This document shows positions 5,585-6,514 of a stretch of DNA of 6,514 bases, piece by piece (positions within the stretch are counted from its first letter, which is position 1; every line of letters starts with the position of its first letter). The position numbers and the translations under genes were made by a program. A model generated the notes under the pieces. The model did not search any database, was not told the origin of the DNA, and saw only the letters and a list, made by a program, of their open reading frames with translations. This DNA is from an uncultured candidate division Zixibacteria bacterium (GTDB taxonomy: Bacteria > Zixibacteria > MSB-5A5 > GN15 > FEB-12): positions 1 through 6,514 of the forward strand of contig CAJVYT010000252.1 of the NCBI GenBank assembly GCA_913009765.1. The letters are read 5' to 3'.

Positions 5585-5734
5585 ATGAAAAATGATGTGT
5601 TGCCGGAGTTCCAGAAATTTCTATTCAGCCATCGTCTTGTCCAAAAAAAGTATATCCGATTTTACGCCTTATGGGCAAGTAAATTCTTGATTTTAAAAAA
5701 AGCGCTGATACTCGGAAGAACGGACCCCCGTTGA
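5585..5734 (+). pseudogene. intI: Truncated integron integrase (N-terminal fragment)
   Basis: A 49-codon frame begins MKNDVLPEFQKFLFSHRLVQ and continues KKYIRFYALWASKFL. This matches the SAM-like N-terminal core-binding domain of tyrosine recombinases, especially integron integrases, where a short helix is followed by the aromatic FYALWASKFL helix. After about residue 37 (near 5695) the frame turns to unrelated residues and stops at TGA 5732-5734. The catalytic domain with its R-H-R-Y residues is absent, whereas a full IntI is about 320 aa. Its direction away from the minus-strand cassettes, with attI between, is the standard intI position. The start has only a weak AGGA upstream. It is certainly inactive as an integrase. 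Confidence 0.65.
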
Positions 5735-5808
5735 TTCCTGCGCCCCTAGTAATCACAGAGTGATTGCAGGGATTAAGTCCCGTTTACGGGGAAAACGCTA
5801 CACGGGGG
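5725..5808 (+). repeat. Nested inverted repeats, possible structured RNA or transposon end
   Basis: An outer stem CCCCCGT (5725-5731) with ACGGGGG (5802-5808) encloses two inner stems. One is AATCAC/GTGATT (5751-5756 with 5760-5765), extended by CCTGC/GCAGG (5737-5741 with 5766-5770) across a bulge. The other is CCCGT/ACGGG (5779-5783 with 5786-5790). It starts about where homology to the integrase ends. The family is unknown. The rest of 5809-6020 shows no gene I can support. Confidence 0.5.
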
Positions 5809-6055
5809 CAAGAAGAAAGTGCATAAGGCGATGGGCTCGGGGCGATAGGCTAGGGAAAAAGATAAAAGAGGGCTTAGGTGCCTACTCTCTTCCAAATCCT
5901 ATTTCACGTTTTTTCTTCTCCGGGAGCTTCTCTCACGCATTCTCCTCATTACTATGTGCATCTATCAGTACAGGGTGCTTCATGGATAGTGCCAGTCATC
6001 AGAACATTATCCGCCTTTAAGCATAATAAGTTATAATTGGACAAAGGAGGACAAA

Positions 6056-6274
6056 ATGGAAATTAATTTGCCTTTAGAAAAAATGACGGCAGAGGATAAA
6101 ATTAAAACCATGGAAGCTATATGGGACGATTTATGCAAAAGAGCAGATAGTATTTCATCTCCATCCTGGCATGAGAGAGTTTTGCATGAGAGAGAAGACG
6201 GGATTAAAAATGGGAACAATGAATTTGTGGATTGGGATAGAGCAAAAAAAAATATACAAGATAAAATTAAATGA
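6056..6274 (+). CDS. Addiction-module antitoxin component (TIGR02574/PF09720 type)
   Basis: This 72-aa protein would neutralise a RelE/ParE-type toxin in a type II toxin-antitoxin pair. It matches the family pattern: an N-terminal amphipathic stretch with EDKIKTMEAIWDDL, then a central S-x-x-W (SSPSWHERVLHERE) and a C-terminal FVDWDRAKKNIQDKIK. That tail resembles the usual G-x-x-x-x-x-x-W-x-x-(A/V)-K/R ending. The length is typical. AAAGGAGG at 6043-6050 gives a strong start. A TATAAT lies at 6032-6037 but is too close to the ATG to be sure of. The toxin normally starts at or just over the antitoxin stop. Here the ATG at 6273 gives only MRKKLK before a stop, so the antitoxin is an orphan. 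Confidence 0.75.
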   Translation: MEINLPLEKMTAEDKIKTMEAIWDDLCKRADSISSPSWHERVLHEREDGIKNGNNEFVDWDRAKKNIQDKIK

Positions 6275-6302
6275 GAAAGAAACTAAAATGACGCTCCAAA
6301 CC

Positions 6303-6348
6303 GGTGGCAATCTGTCACCAGTCCATATCGAGGTTCAACCTCGATATG
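6303..6348. repeat. Double hairpin after the antitoxin, REP-related
   Basis: The first stem is GGTGGCA (6303-6309) with TGTCACC (6313-6319), including one G-T pair. A perfect 12-bp-arm palindrome follows, CATATCGAGGTT with its complement, at 6324-6348. No U-tract follows on either strand, so it is not a standard terminator. The inner motif GTGACAGATT and the flank GACCCCACACA (6371-6381) both recur in or beside the REP at 3917-3970. Confidence 0.65.
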
Positions 6349-6432
6349 AAACCCATTGCCTCTCGCCCATGACCCCACACACTAACGCACTGACTTGTTA
6401 TCAATTCGTTTTGTATTTGTATGAAAAACAAT

Positions 6433-6513
6433 CTATTCAATGACCCAGCTAATTTCACCCTCTTTTTTTACTACTACATCGCAGTGCGCACACTGTCGCC
6501 CCGTAAAATGATC
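6433..6513 (-). CDS. 3' end of an unidentified CxxC protein running in from the right edge
   Basis: The last 26 codons of a minus-strand gene read DHFTGRQCAHCDVVVKKEGE and end in SWVIE before a TAG at 6433-6435. The CAHC knuckle could be half of a zinc site, or the redox pair of a small protein, but too little is visible to name it. It is convergent with the antitoxin, and the double hairpin lies between their ends. The gene body is outside the window. Confidence 0.4.
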   Translation of the reverse strand, partial: DHFTGRQCAHCDVVVKKEGEISWVIE

Positions 6514-6514
6514 T

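Noticed and set aside
5760..6020. 86-codon plus-strand frame from a GTG
   Set aside because: It overlaps the nested inverted repeats, has low-complexity basic then Ser/Phe-rich sequence, no ribosome binding site and no recognisable domain.
6171..6443. 90-codon plus-strand frame
   Set aside because: It overlaps the antitoxin in another frame and runs through both hairpins, with no family resemblance.

Overview
The window looks like a decaying chromosomal integron from a Gram-negative environmental bacterium that has been invaded by mobile DNA. Gram-negative is inferred from a Sec-exported protein and an outer-membrane-type lipoprotein. The AT-rich accessory genes, ankyrin repeats and REP-like hairpins fit environmental groups such as Planctomycetes (Brocadiales-like) or Desulfobacterota. 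That placement is a weak inference.

Layout. (1) 1-2570: a complete IS21-family insertion sequence, with istA and istB overlapping by 8 bp and 18/20-matching terminal repeats at 215-234 and 2548-2567. The leader upstream of istA holds further hairpins. (2) 2571-5408: a leftward (minus-strand) block of small accessory genes that I read as integron cassettes. A clear attC-like site lies at 3360-3432. It separates a membrane-anchored cassette protein (2620-3333) from a block holding an ankyrin-repeat remnant, a small protein, a lipoprotein and a periplasmic protein. A second, damaged attC lies at 2564-2612, directly against the right end of the IS. (3) 5402-5584: a probable attI region. (4) 5585-5734: on the plus strand, divergent from the cassettes, the first ~37 codons of a tyrosine recombinase, read as a truncated integron integrase (intI). 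(5) 5735-6055: no gene, but a block of nested inverted repeats. (6) 6056-6514: an orphan addiction-module antitoxin, a strong palindrome, and the 3' end of a CxxC-containing protein running in from the right edge.

How the parts fit. In an integron, intI is transcribed away from the cassettes, attI lies between them, and cassette genes point away from attI with an attC after each unit. That geometry is present here. The cassette-boundary bases also agree: TTATGTG at the start of the 2620-3333 unit is mirrored by CACATAA at its end, and TTATGC at 5407 is mirrored by GCATAA at 3432. With intI reduced to its N-terminus, the array is probably frozen unless an integrase acts in trans. A 54-bp REP/MITE-like hairpin (3917-3970) sits between, and forms the end of, two damaged genes. 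A related hairpin lies at 6303-6348. None of the four cassette-borne proteins that look intact has a function I can name.
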